Below, in pieces: positions 1 to 9,237 of a stretch of DNA of 64,000 bases. A model generated the notes under the pieces. The model saw nothing but the letters and a program-made list of their open reading frames with translations, had not been told where the DNA came from and did no database searches. A program made the translations under genes and the position numbers. The number at the start of each line of letters is the position of its first letter. The stretch's first letter is position 1. Origin of the DNA: an uncultured Lachnospiraceae bacterium (lineage in GTDB: Bacteria; Bacillota; Clostridia; Lachnospirales; Lachnospiraceae); contig CAJUII010000002.1 in assembly GCA_910586405.1 (NCBI GenBank), positions 1 to 64,000 on the forward strand, in the 5' to 3' direction.

Positions 1-51
1 GCCTGCTTCAGCAGGCGTACAAATCAGGATGGTGAAATTTTATATTTCACA
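1..51. other. Short downstream flank with two small hairpins
   Basis: These bases follow the stop codon of the minus-strand polymerase gene. They contain a 7-bp inverted repeat (GTGAAAT/ATTTCAC, 32-50) just after the stop and a 6-bp hairpin with a four-base loop (GCCTGC/GCAGGC, 1-16). Neither is followed by a clear T-run on the minus strand, so neither is a convincing intrinsic terminator. They may be mRNA 3'-end or intercistronic structures. Confidence 0.3.
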
Positions 52-1221
52 CTATAGCCCCATAATCCTGCGAGGCTGCCAGAGATACCCCTCTGTCTCC
101 TCCCGCTCCCGAAAGGGCTGATACCAATAGTATCCCAGCCACAACAGCAAATAATTACGCAGCAGGTAAATCGATACCAGATGTGCCTCCATCATCGAAA
201 ATACAGCATACGCTGTCACAATCACGCAGAGACTGTAGTCCTTCTTCTGATAAGACTGCCAGATTAAGTACAGATTTGCCAGCAGATATACCGCGGCTGG
301 CACAATGCCATACCAGTAAAACAGCCGGATAAATCCCTGGTCAAAATACGCTTCATTGGCGGCTGCCCCAAAAAGATGCCAATTCTCGACACGCGCCGCC
401 TCATAAATGTTTGCATACTGGAACCGTCCGTTGAGCACTCTGTCAATCTGATACATAACAGGGGTGTCTCTCCCCGTGTGCGAGCCGTAGGCAGAAAACA
501 CCACCAACGCTGCAAACAACAGGGCTGCCAACAGATACGTCATCCTGCTCTCGCGGACCGCCCTGCTATACTTCATCAACATGACACCTGCCACCGCCGC
601 TGACAACACGATAAACCCTGTGTTTGAATCTGTAAACAGGTAGAACACAAAACCCGTAAGCCCCACCGCCAGAAAATGCCACAGCTTCATGCGCTCTGCA
701 TAGAGATACAAGAGCAGTGTACTCATCATAAACAGCATTCCCTGAAACGCATTGGGGTGTCCCATCCCAAAGCAGTAGCGCGTCTCAACATACGGGTCCA
801 GCGGTCCAGATCCCCTGCCAAAATCCGCAGTGACAGCCACTGCGCCATAGATACCTGTGACGGACAGCAGAAACAAGCATACAGTCCCTGCCAGTGTGAC
901 GCCAAGCACGACCTTTAGGAGTCGTCGAAGGTCAATGTCCTTGCACGCTGCGACCAGCGCGATCGCCCGCACTGCCTCATCCTTGGTATTGACAAGATAG
1001 GACACAGCAGCCACCAGCCCCACCGCACCGAGCAGCAGCAGTTCGTTCCGCGAATACTTTGTCGTCAGTATTTTTCCGGCAAACAGCACGAACGTCAGGC
1101 GAAAGAGTTGTCCTTCATAGGGATTGATATATGCACTTTTATCAATGATAACAAGCAGCAGCTCGATCAGCACCGCTGCAAAGAAGCAGCATTCACCTGC
1201 CTTTTTTGCACGTTCCTCCAT
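52..1221 (-). CDS. Wzy-like O-antigen/capsule polymerase, polytopic membrane protein
   Basis: This is a predicted polymerase that would join lipid-linked repeat units on the outer face of the cytoplasmic membrane. The 389-residue product is almost wholly hydrophobic, with about ten membrane segments and a long external loop near residues 135-160. That loop carries GMGHPNAFQG, a pattern common in Firmicutes Wzy-type proteins, followed by TDSNTG around residue 203. Wzy families are too divergent for a firm call, but length, topology and the surrounding glycosyltransferases fit. The start is either ATG at 1221 or TTG at 1224; AAGGG lies 11 or 8 bases upstream respectively. It is the last gene of the long minus-strand run and lies 22 bases after the GT2 gene. 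The substrate is unknown. Confidence 0.75.
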   Translation of the reverse strand: MEERAKKAGECCFFAAVLIELLLVIIDKSAYINPYEGQLFRLTFVLFAGKILTTKYSRNELLLLGAVGLVAAVSYLVNTKDEAVRAIALVAACKDIDLRRLLKVVLGVTLAGTVCLFLLSVTGIYGAVAVTADFGRGSGPLDPYVETRYCFGMGHPNAFQGMLFMMSTLLLYLYAERMKLWHFLAVGLTGFVFYLFTDSNTGFIVLSAAVAGVMLMKYSRAVRESRMTYLLAALLFAALVVFSAYGSHTGRDTPVMYQIDRVLNGRFQYANIYEAARVENWHLFGAAANEAYFDQGFIRLFYWYGIVPAAVYLLANLYLIWQSYQKKDYSLCVIVTAYAVFSMMEAHLVSIYLLRNYLLLWLGYYWYQPFREREETEGYLWQPRRIMGL

Positions 1222-1243
1222 CAATCGTAAATCCCTTCTATCC

Positions 1244-2194
1244 TTATTTTTTCATATTTTCTGTGTGCCCTTTTTTGAACCGGCTCTCGACCACGCTTTG
1301 AAGCGTCGCCGCAAACTCATGCGACAGTTTTCTGACAAAGAGCCCTCCCCCGATGCCAAGCTGCATCGCCTCCCGAATCCCCTTGTGATATTTGATCAAA
1401 AACTGTTCTGCAAAATACTCCTTGCACGCCCTGCTCTCCCTCAGATTATACTTCGTGTACATATACTTATAATCGTTGTAGATGCGCTCGTCCTTCTCCG
1501 CAAAACTCTCCGTATACTGGTTCTCATGTACGCCGATTGAGACTAACGGCTGCTTGGAATAGGCGAAAATGGGACTTTTTTCCAATAAATTAAAATACAA
1601 AAACAGATCGGACGCCCAGTTGCTCCTCTCGTCAAAGAGCGTCAGCGCACTGCCCCTGCGATAGATGACAGCGCTCGGCGCGCCAATCTGGTTTCCGAGA
1701 AAAAGATGGCGGTAGTCCCTGCGCAGCTGCGCAATAAACGCCTCGTCAGCAAAGCGGTCATAAAAAGCGCTTCGGTGCGCCGCCGTCACGTGATGCAGCG
1801 CATCACTGTCTGGTCCGTCCAGCATCACCTGCCTGCTGCCGGAAAACGCGAGCACGGCATCGGGATTGTCGTCAAGCATCGCCGCAAACGCGCCAAGGCT
1901 TGCCTTATCCGTAAACCAATCATCGCTGAACATAATCTTGATGTACACGCCATGCGCCATCTTAATTGCGGCATTCCAGTTGAAGATATGCCCGTACGGC
2001 TGCGCGTTGTGCTGATATTTCACTAGAGGATAACGCTCGCGCACCAGAATCTCTGTGGCATTGTCTGTCGAGTCATCCGATATATTAACCTCAAAGTCCG
2101 TGTAGTCCTGCTGGTAGATGGACTGTAACAGACGCTCTACCTCGCCCGCATTGTTGTAACAGGGAACACAGATCGAAACCGTTGGCCGTCCCAT
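1244..2194 (-). CDS. Glycosyltransferase family 2 (GT-A fold)
   Basis: Inverting GT2-type transferase, probably cytoplasmic and membrane-peripheral, adding a sugar from a nucleotide donor to a lipid-linked glycan. The 316-residue protein opens with TVSICVPCYNNAGEVERLL, has the nucleotide-binding NISDDSTDNA near residues 36-45 and a metal-binding SDDW near 90-93. The C-terminal part is basic and helical (VVESRFKKGH). GGGGGGAG four bases before the ATG supports the start. It sits between the GT17-like gene (12-base gap) and the Wzy-like gene, in the same orientation, and is probably co-transcribed with both. The family is clear from the motifs; donor and acceptor are not predictable. Confidence 0.9.
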   Translation of the reverse strand: MGRPTVSICVPCYNNAGEVERLLQSIYQQDYTDFEVNISDDSTDNATEILVRERYPLVKYQHNAQPYGHIFNWNAAIKMAHGVYIKIMFSDDWFTDKASLGAFAAMLDDNPDAVLAFSGSRQVMLDGPDSDALHHVTAAHRSAFYDRFADEAFIAQLRRDYRHLFLGNQIGAPSAVIYRRGSALTLFDERSNWASDLFLYFNLLEKSPIFAYSKQPLVSIGVHENQYTESFAEKDERIYNDYKYMYTKYNLRESRACKEYFAEQFLIKYHKGIREAMQLGIGGGLFVRKLSHEFAATLQSVVESRFKKGHTENMKK

Positions 2195-2206
2195 GCCACT
2201 CCCCCC

Positions 2207-3163
2207 TTATTTCCCTTTGCCAAGAATCCTTCTTCCTGTCCGCTTAATGTTGACAAGAATCGTATAGCAGATGCTTTTTATCGTTACTTTTGCCCTGCGA
2301 AACAGCTTATGTGCCCCCTTCTCCTCATGCATGATCAAAAAGTCCAGCTCCTTTTGGTGCTCTCTGATATACTGCGGGAAGCTCTCGTCAATCTCGCACC
2401 GGACAAACTGCGCGTTCCTGCCAAAAAGGTCTTTGCCGTCCTTGATTCGGTCCGTCACATTCGATAACACATGTCTCGAATTGTATTCCTGATGCGCCGC
2501 CGACACGACCTTTTCCTGCACACGCTTCTTGATATCCTTCTGTCCATGACCGCCCATATAGCCAAAATGCCAGCCGCCGTCCTCCACGCGGACGCCGATT
2601 TCCTTGCGCTCTGGAAAACGCAGCTCGCCGAGCAAGAGATTCTGCTCCCTCAAAAGCTTATAACTTAGCATCTTCGTGCCAATCCATTTCTTGCGCGCCA
2701 CACCGTCAAATTCTCCCGCATAGGACAACAGACTGCCCGACACCTCCTCCATATTTAGATAACAGTAAAAGAGCCGCTGCGCGAAATGATAGATTTTGTC
2801 CTCCTGAAAATCCCGCAGAATTTCCTGTATTTTGTCGGGATTCGGAATCTCGTCAAGATCGCTGAAAATGATGATATCCTCGTCCGTACAGTCCGCAAGC
2901 CCTCTTGTCACTGCATTTTTCTGGAATGTGTCCCGCTCGTGCGTGCCGCCTTCGGGGGTATCGTCCACAACCACATGGATGATCTTATCCTCAAACTCGG
3001 CAAACATCGCTTTATTTTCTTCATAATACAACGGTTTTTTCAGGCCGGAAAAGGTCTCTGTCGCCTCGCTGATCACAAATCGGTCCACCACTGGACTGAG
3101 AACATTCAACCGGATTTTTAGGATATCCAGCTCATTAAAAAATTGAAAGCAGTCATAGATCAT
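2207..3163 (-). CDS. Glycosyltransferase family 17-like
   Basis: Resembles GT17, the family of beta-1,4-mannosyl-glycoprotein N-acetylglucosaminyltransferases, whose bacterial members lie in polysaccharide loci. The 318-residue product starts MIYDCFQFFNELDILKIRL and continues with VDRFVISEATETFSG. The DxD-type catalytic segment IIFSDLDEIPNP is at residues 98-109. An upstream in-frame ATG at 3208 exists, but GAGGAG lies 8 bases before the ATG at 3163, so the shorter start is preferred. That start overlaps the end of the YfhO-like gene by 11 bases, suggesting translational coupling. Bacterial GT17 members are poorly characterised, so the linkage formed is not inferred. Confidence 0.85.
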   Translation of the reverse strand: MIYDCFQFFNELDILKIRLNVLSPVVDRFVISEATETFSGLKKPLYYEENKAMFAEFEDKIIHVVVDDTPEGGTHERDTFQKNAVTRGLADCTDEDIIIFSDLDEIPNPDKIQEILRDFQEDKIYHFAQRLFYCYLNMEEVSGSLLSYAGEFDGVARKKWIGTKMLSYKLLREQNLLLGELRFPERKEIGVRVEDGGWHFGYMGGHGQKDIKKRVQEKVVSAAHQEYNSRHVLSNVTDRIKDGKDLFGRNAQFVRCEIDESFPQYIREHQKELDFLIMHEEKGAHKLFRRAKVTIKSICYTILVNIKRTGRRILGKGK

Positions 3164-5516
3164 CGGCATTTCTCCTCTTCCTTTTATCAAGTATGACAAC
3201 CACCACAATCAGGATCACAGAGAGCGCTGATACCACATAGGACAATTTCCACAGCAGAGGAAACTGATACACCACTTTGATGCTGCTGTTAAATCCTGCC
3301 GGAACAGCGAGACTCACCCGGTTGTCTGTCCCGTTCATGATGCCGAGCCTCTCGCCTGTCACAGTGTCGTAGGCGTGATAATTGTCATAATTCATGAGCG
3401 GAATCTCCACCGCCATCTCCGTATCGGCGGTGTTCACACAGTCAAAGGTCGTGACACCGCCCTCGTACTGATAGTCAGACACTGTGACAAAATCGGCATC
3501 TGCGTTAATTTTGCGCCAGCGCAGATTCCCCTCTATGGTATCGCTGAGAATGTACTCACCACTGCTGACCGCCTTGTCTACATCGGCATCGCCATATACG
3601 CGCTCAATGCCGATTCCGTTCGTAAATTCAGCCATGTAGAAGCTGTTTGTAAGCACTGCGATCAGACAAAGCAATCCGCCTAGAAACTGCATGGTCCGCG
3701 CACTCCTGATTTCCTTGACGACATAGAGTCCAATCACCGTCACCACTGCCGCAAACACCGTTGCCATGGACAGATACCGCCATGGAAACTGTACTATGCA
3801 TAGCACCTTTGCGAGCAGTTTGCTGATATTTTCAAGGCTGTCCCACGGAAAAACACGCAGTGACAAGACCACGCACACAACGGTGAACACCGTGCACAGC
3901 ACACCGACTTTGACGGTACTGCTCTTCCTCGTCCGCCACTCATTCTGCATACTACAGCAGGCGGCAAAGATGATAACACCCATGATAAGCGACATCCCAA
4001 GAGACAGCGGCATCTCGGAATTCATGCCAATGCGGCTGTCGCCAAAGGATACCTGAAATGCACTGAATACCTGCTGCAAATAGGTTCCCTGTACCTGAAT
4101 TTGATTGACTGGATCGTTGTTGACCCGGATATCCATCTGCATCGATTCTATAAACGGCAGGATAAAAGCCATATTGACGCACAGGGTGAGCACTGCCGCT
4201 TTGACGAGCGTGACAAAACGCTTTAATTCAAATGTTTTGCGGTAATTCACCAGACATACGACTGCGATAAACATCGCTGCCAGTTCACACGAGAGCACAT
4301 GACTCTCGATCAATCCGCTCAGTCCTATGACAATCGGAAGATACACGCTGATTCCAAGCTTCTTTGCGTCCATAGTATACACGCGCACAAATCCATATAT
4401 GATGAGCGGATAAAATGCCATTGCCGTATATTCTCCGACCGCTGCTCTGACATACAGATTTGTGATGCGGTATGACGACAACAGATAGATCAACGCCCCT
4501 GCCGCCGCAATCTTATTGTCCCTCACAAGTCCCTTAAAGCTGAAATACGCGATCAGACAGGTGACAATGTTCACAAGAATCGCATAAATCTGATAGCACA
4601 CTTGTGCCGGAACTGCCAGATTGTAAAGGATTGCCGGAATATACAGGAACAACTGACTGTAAAACAGCGGCGAGGCGTAGCCATAGCCGTTTAACACCTC
4701 TGTCTGTATCGGCACAAAGAGATGCCCGGACTCCAGCCCGTTTGCGAGCGCAATGATCCTGTTTAAATGAAAATCAAGGTCGTGTCCCCAGAACAAAGAG
4801 TCCGTCATGAGCGGCAGACTTGCAGAAACCATCGCGAAAATAAGAATTGCCACCGCTGGTTTGTTGGCTGCCTTGGAACTGACAAAAAAGTAAATATATA
4901 CCGAATCGATCAGTAGAAACAACACAAACCATGCAAGGAGCTTCATAAAGCGCCACGCAGTAAGCTCCCTGATCAGAATCTTATCAACGCGCAGCTCTCC
5001 CACACCGTAAAAGTTCACCATCAACTGTAATCCATGCTCTCCGCCGATATTGCGAATCCACAGGCGGGTGCGCTGGCGCGTATGTCCATCCTGAAAATGA
5101 AGTTCGTTGTAGCAGAGCTTATCCTCCGTCTTCCTGGTCCGCAGAATCTGTAGGGTTCCCGTTTTGTCCTCACAGTTGCCGCCAACCTCCGTGTTGTACA
5201 AAAGTGACTCATAATCGACAGACACCTCATACATGCCTTCTTTCAGGTCAAAAAGCTCTGTGCCTGCAACCCAGCGTCCATAGGAATCCACATCCTCCCA
5301 TCCTGAGATATAAAACGAATGATCGTCATTGACAACGACCTTCTCATCCCGAATCGTGAGATTCTGTGCGTCAAGCTCCATTGTCACAGACTTTCCAAAC
5401 AGTCCCGCCATCAAAAAAATCAAGACCAAAATTTGAAACAGGATAAAATAACTATATCCTCTGCGTTCTTCTATAAAACATTTTATCTTTTCTGCAGTAT
5501 CTTTATTCACTATCAA
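3153..5516 (-). CDS. YfhO / PTPS-related polytopic membrane protein (GT-C-like)
   Basis: A 787-residue integral membrane protein of the YfhO or 6-pyruvoyl-tetrahydropterin-synthase-related type. These are thought to be GT-C-like transferases acting outside the membrane with polyprenyl-phosphate sugars. One membrane segment (residues 20-38) is followed by a soluble beta-rich domain (about 40-190), then 10-12 membrane segments, and a C-terminal soluble domain before a last helix with the basic tail DKRKRRN. The signature GHDLDFHLNRI followed by GYGYASPLFYSQLFLYIP is characteristic of the family. The start appears to be TTG at 5516, with AAAGG five bases upstream; the only nearby ATG is out of frame and closes after five codons. 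It overlaps the GT17-like gene at its 3' end. Function is inferred from family and context. Confidence 0.8.
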   Translation of the reverse strand: MIVNKDTAEKIKCFIEERRGYSYFILFQILVLIFLMAGLFGKSVTMELDAQNLTIRDEKVVVNDDHSFYISGWEDVDSYGRWVAGTELFDLKEGMYEVSVDYESLLYNTEVGGNCEDKTGTLQILRTRKTEDKLCYNELHFQDGHTRQRTRLWIRNIGGEHGLQLMVNFYGVGELRVDKILIRELTAWRFMKLLAWFVLFLLIDSVYIYFFVSSKAANKPAVAILIFAMVSASLPLMTDSLFWGHDLDFHLNRIIALANGLESGHLFVPIQTEVLNGYGYASPLFYSQLFLYIPAILYNLAVPAQVCYQIYAILVNIVTCLIAYFSFKGLVRDNKIAAAGALIYLLSSYRITNLYVRAAVGEYTAMAFYPLIIYGFVRVYTMDAKKLGISVYLPIVIGLSGLIESHVLSCELAAMFIAVVCLVNYRKTFELKRFVTLVKAAVLTLCVNMAFILPFIESMQMDIRVNNDPVNQIQVQGTYLQQVFSAFQVSFGDSRIGMNSEMPLSLGMSLIMGVIIFAACCSMQNEWRTRKSSTVKVGVLCTVFTVVCVVLSLRVFPWDSLENISKLLAKVLCIVQFPWRYLSMATVFAAVVTVIGLYVVKEIRSARTMQFLGGLLCLIAVLTNSFYMAEFTNGIGIERVYGDADVDKAVSSGEYILSDTIEGNLRWRKINADADFVTVSDYQYEGGVTTFDCVNTADTEMAVEIPLMNYDNYHAYDTVTGERLGIMNGTDNRVSLAVPAGFNSSIKVVYQFPLLWKLSYVVSALSVILIVVVVILDKRKRRNADDL

Positions 5517-5549
5517 CCATGCCTTTCTAAATGAAGTATCTAAAAACTG

Positions 5550-6296
5550 TCAAAAGCGCTCTCTGACCGCTCTCTTGATCCGGCGAATCAAAGACTCCCT
5601 GATAAAATTGGGATACTGCGCATTCGTTCCCTCCCACTTGTGGAAGGCAAACGGTGTGATTCCCTGTACCTCTGGTATCATCTTCTCGTGGCTGTAGTAC
5701 TTGGCAACGGACAGCGGCGCAATGCGCATCCCTTCCGCTTCCAGTAAATGCCGTATCTTACAGCAGATAAAACCATCCTCATAGTACCACATCCGCCCAT
5801 ATGCATACTCACCTTCCCAGGGGACTCCCGCCTTCCTTGGAAAATCCATCAGGCGTTTGCTGCGAATCCCTGCACTGTTTCCCACACGGCAGATTCTGCC
5901 GTCTCTATCGCGGTACGTCGTCGAATCGCCCTCTGGCGGCAGCGGCCACGGTGCACCGATATAATCATAGTCGAGAAATTCGTCCCGCCACATCTCAGGA
6001 TGTACAACAAATCCATCTGCGTGGACAATCAGTGCAAAATCTGTGTGAATATGCGATCCCAGCTCATAGACCATCTTGTAATTAAAGGCATCAATATCCT
6101 TTAACTTTTCCGTATGGCTGTAACGTATCGTCTTTGGCAGCAAAAAGGGCTTCCGATGCGTGATCAGAACGGCATCGCCAAAGTCAATCCCGCGCATACT
6201 ATACTGCATCGCCTTGATGGTCGCTTTGACATTCACGCTTGTCATCGCGACAAGTGTCACCTGCGGCAGCTTTAATTTTCCAGTCCTGCTGTTCAT
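5550..6296 (-). CDS. DUF5672-type putative glycosyltransferase
   Basis: Matches the general pattern of DUF5672 proteins, short GT-A-like putative transferases found in capsule and O-antigen loci. The 248-residue product has LPQVTLVAMTSVNVKATIKAM at its N-terminus, then FALIVHADGFVVHPEMW and YDYIGAPWPLP, which hold the presumed sugar-nucleotide and metal-binding acidic residues. The C-terminal half contains EDGFICCKIR, a typical family segment. GGAG seven bases before the ATG at 6296 decides the start over the ATG at 6326. It lies 33 bases before the YfhO-like gene in the same direction. Catalytic activity has not been shown for most of this family, so the role is an inference. Confidence 0.75.
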   Translation of the reverse strand: MNSRTGKLKLPQVTLVAMTSVNVKATIKAMQYSMRGIDFGDAVLITHRKPFLLPKTIRYSHTEKLKDIDAFNYKMVYELGSHIHTDFALIVHADGFVVHPEMWRDEFLDYDYIGAPWPLPPEGDSTTYRDRDGRICRVGNSAGIRSKRLMDFPRKAGVPWEGEYAYGRMWYYEDGFICCKIRHLLEAEGMRIAPLSVAKYYSHEKMIPEVQGITPFAFHKWEGTNAQYPNFIRESLIRRIKRAVRERF

Positions 6297-6344
6297 AGCC
6301 ACGCTCCTGCTCCTTTCGCATTTCATACTTTCATATTTTATATT

Positions 6345-7400
6345 CTAAAGCTGTTCTTTATCATAACCGCCTCTTTTTAATCTGCGCTTTAATGACCGAA
6401 CAGCCCGCACAAGCAAGTCCCCATAGATCAAACTCCTGCTCCTGATGTACGCTGTCATGAGCGCCATGCCTTCCAGCCGCTTGCCAATTCTTTTATAGTA
6501 TGGCGACTTTTGCCTGTATTTGTCAAGCTCTTCCCTGCATTCTTTGGCTGTAAAAAGAGCTCCTTTTCTGTCGAGGTAACGATAATTCGAATAGATGTTT
6601 TGTTCTGACGCCCAGTAACCATCCGATACATTGTGTCTGGCCCAATACTTCGGCGCGATGATCAACCTGACCGTCTCGCTTGTGAACGCCGGAAAAAACG
6701 CAAAGGTGGAATTGGACAAAATCAGATAGTGCGCATTCTTGATCACCGTGTAGTCGCCCGCCAGATCAAAATGATACGCCTCCACCTCCGGCAGAATCCT
6801 TTTAGCCGCCGCCAAATCGTCCGTGACTACCATAAACTGCATGTCGGAGCGCTGCCGCCGCATGATCTCCATCGCATCCAGCCAATAGCGCCTCCTGAGA
6901 AACAGTTCTGGATTGCTCGTATACTCACCGCCCCTGATATTGATGATGCAGAGGTTTTCGCGTGAGTACTCCATACAGTCATACTGCGGTTTGACTTTAA
7001 GCCACGCCTTGATTTCCTCTTTGTATTTTCCAAAGTAGGACTCATCCTGCATATTTCCATATAAGAGTGTTGTCTGGTTGAGCGCGCATAAGTTTTTGTC
7101 TGCTCCAGTAATATAACAGCCATGCTCGATATCATGCCGCGAATTGCCAATATAAATTCTGTCCTCCCGCTCATGATAGACTTCTCCAAAGTACGCCCTC
7201 TCAAGCACCCGTCCACAATCCAGCTCCATAAAGTACATACAGTCCAGAATTTCCCTGTTCAGTATAGCAAAATCACAGCCCTTGTCATAGGCCAGCGCTC
7301 TCGTTGTCACATAGCAGAACAATTGATTGCCCAGCCCCTGCCCCTTTAATAATTCTGTTGCGATCACAGTATCCCTTTCCGCACAATTCGTCGATGCCAT
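6345..7400 (-). CDS. GT11 family (alpha-1,2-fucosyltransferase-like), divergent
   Basis: Related to GT11 alpha-1,2-fucosyltransferases, which transfer fucose from GDP-fucose to a glycan. The 351-residue protein carries the family start motif GQGLGNQLFCY (residues 20-30) and the late motif NSTFAFFPAFTS. At the position of the GDP-binding HxRRxDY motif it has INIRGGEY (153-160), so the usual histidine, second arginine and aspartate are missing. This suggests a changed donor or reduced activity. A basic C-terminus (RSLKRRLKRGG) may contact the membrane. A purine-rich AAGGGA block precedes the ATG. It lies between the PglK-like ABC gene and the DUF5672 gene. A canonical GT11 copy is found at 12824-13726. 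Confidence 0.8.
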   Translation of the reverse strand: MASTNCAERDTVIATELLKGQGLGNQLFCYVTTRALAYDKGCDFAILNREILDCMYFMELDCGRVLERAYFGEVYHEREDRIYIGNSRHDIEHGCYITGADKNLCALNQTTLLYGNMQDESYFGKYKEEIKAWLKVKPQYDCMEYSRENLCIINIRGGEYTSNPELFLRRRYWLDAMEIMRRQRSDMQFMVVTDDLAAAKRILPEVEAYHFDLAGDYTVIKNAHYLILSNSTFAFFPAFTSETVRLIIAPKYWARHNVSDGYWASEQNIYSNYRYLDRKGALFTAKECREELDKYRQKSPYYKRIGKRLEGMALMTAYIRSRSLIYGDLLVRAVRSLKRRLKRGGYDKEQL

Positions 7401-7450
7401 AATCCATTCCCTTTTCCTTTGCCCTACGCCTTCAATTTCCCTCTCTCAGT

Positions 7451-9193
7451 CTATAATGTTGTCTCCTGTATCTTCCCTTCATCTACCCTATAGATGATAT
7501 CGCACTTCTCGATCGTATTGAGACGGTGTGCGATGATGACCATCGTCTTCCTGCCGTGAAAGCTGTTGATCGCCTCCATGACTGCTGCCTCCGTCTCATT
7601 GTCTAGCGCGGAAGTCGCCTCGTCAAACACCAAAATCTCTGGATTGTGATAGAGTGCCCGCGCGATGCCAAGGCGCTGGCGCTGCCCGCCGGAAATCCGC
7701 ACGCCCCGATCGCCGATCGCTGTGTCAAGCCCCTCCGGCAGTCCTCTGATAAAGTCTGCAAGCTGTGCCTCCTCCAGCGCCTGCCATATGCGGCTGTCGT
7801 CAATCTCCTCGTCCGCAATGCCAAACGCAATATTATTTCTGACTGGTTCATCCACCAGATAGATTGATTGCGGAATATACCCAATCTGGGCAAGCCATGC
7901 CGGGTAGTTGTCAAAGATATTGTCACCATCACAGGTAATACTGCCCTCCCTGACCTTCAAAAGTCCTAATAAGATATCCACAATCGTTGATTTCCCCGCG
8001 CCTGACGGTCCCATGATACCGACAGATTTTCCGCATGGCACCACCATATTGGCGTGGTCAAAGATTAGTTTGTCCGTATTTGGATAGGCATATACGATGT
8101 CTGTGAGTGCAATCTGATCGCATAACTGCATCGTCTTAGACGCATCGGCAGGCTTTAACGTCTGATTGTTCCTGCGGCTGATCTCATTGATATTCATATT
8201 TTCATACACATAGTCCAGGCATGGTCTGAAATACGAGATGTCCGTCATGTAGGTGTTAATGCGGTTCACACTCGGCATCATGCGGATTGCCGCCACACCG
8301 AACGCCGAGAGCATCGGAATCAGTGTGGACGCATCATTCCCCATCTGAATATAGAAGATGATGTAGCTTAAAATACTCGTCATAAAGACCGCCTCGATCA
8401 AAAGCCGCGGCATATTGTTCAGCACGGCATGGCGTCTGGCATAACCTGCACCAATCTTCCCGCTGCTCTCATAATTATCTGCAAAGAATGCCTCTCTGTG
8501 GAGCACCTTCACATCCTTAATGCCATAGATTGCCTGTATCCGCCACTTTGCAATACGCGATTGAATGGACTGATTCTTTTCTCCCAGCCTGGACAATTGT
8601 GGTTTTAACAGCTTGACCATGACAAAGGAGAGCACCCCAAACACCACAATCAGAAATAACAGCAGCTTCCAGTCAGTCACCACCATCACAATGCACAGCA
8701 GTGCAAACACAATCGCCTCCGAGACAAGAGAGATCATTGACATCAGAATTTGAAACACATTGGGAATATCGCTGTCTGTCAGTCGAAAAACCGTCGGAAT
8801 ATCCGCGTCGAGATAAAATTCATAGGGTCTGTTCAGAAATTCCCGAAGCACCTGACTGATCAATTTATTGCGGTTGAATGCAATAAACCGGTTTTGCTCA
8901 CTCGCCAAAAAGAGCAGAAACGCATTTTTGAGGATATACATGACGATCAGAATCCCCAGAAGCGGCACGATAAAGCTGTCAATACGATCAATGCCGAACA
9001 TCCCCATCGCCATCCGAATATATTTATTTTCCTGTGCCTGCTCTGGACTGATAATGACATACACGATCGGCAGCACAGCTGAGACACTTACTGTCTCCAG
9101 CAGACCGCCGATAAAGATGAGTACGCCCAGAAAACAAATGTGGATTTTCTGTTTCCTGTCCAGAATATAGCGCATTTTCTTGATGATGTCCAT
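7451..9193 (-). CDS. PglK-like ABC transporter (lipid-linked oligosaccharide flippase)
   Basis: A half-size ABC exporter with fused membrane and ATPase domains, 580 residues. The N-terminus (MDIIKKMRYILDRKQ, then GGLLETVSVSAVLP) is typical of the PglK/WlaB group, which flips undecaprenyl-diphosphate oligosaccharides across the membrane. About six membrane segments span residues 15-310. The ATPase domain has Walker A GPSGAGKST (395-403), signature ISGGQ (500-504), Walker B ILVFDE (520-525) and the H-loop histidine near 556. AAGGAGG seven bases before the ATG at 9193 sets the start over an ATG at 9214. With a Wzy-like polymerase in the same operon and no Wzx-type flippase in view, this is the likely flippase. 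Peptide or lipid export remains an alternative. Confidence 0.85.
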   Translation of the reverse strand: MDIIKKMRYILDRKQKIHICFLGVLIFIGGLLETVSVSAVLPIVYVIISPEQAQENKYIRMAMGMFGIDRIDSFIVPLLGILIVMYILKNAFLLFLASEQNRFIAFNRNKLISQVLREFLNRPYEFYLDADIPTVFRLTDSDIPNVFQILMSMISLVSEAIVFALLCIVMVVTDWKLLLFLIVVFGVLSFVMVKLLKPQLSRLGEKNQSIQSRIAKWRIQAIYGIKDVKVLHREAFFADNYESSGKIGAGYARRHAVLNNMPRLLIEAVFMTSILSYIIFYIQMGNDASTLIPMLSAFGVAAIRMMPSVNRINTYMTDISYFRPCLDYVYENMNINEISRRNNQTLKPADASKTMQLCDQIALTDIVYAYPNTDKLIFDHANMVVPCGKSVGIMGPSGAGKSTIVDILLGLLKVREGSITCDGDNIFDNYPAWLAQIGYIPQSIYLVDEPVRNNIAFGIADEEIDDSRIWQALEEAQLADFIRGLPEGLDTAIGDRGVRISGGQRQRLGIARALYHNPEILVFDEATSALDNETEAAVMEAINSFHGRKTMVIIAHRLNTIEKCDIIYRVDEGKIQETTL

Positions 9194-9237
9194 TTTAATC
9201 CTCCTTATCTCCATGAAGCTGCCAGACTCGTGCAGCT

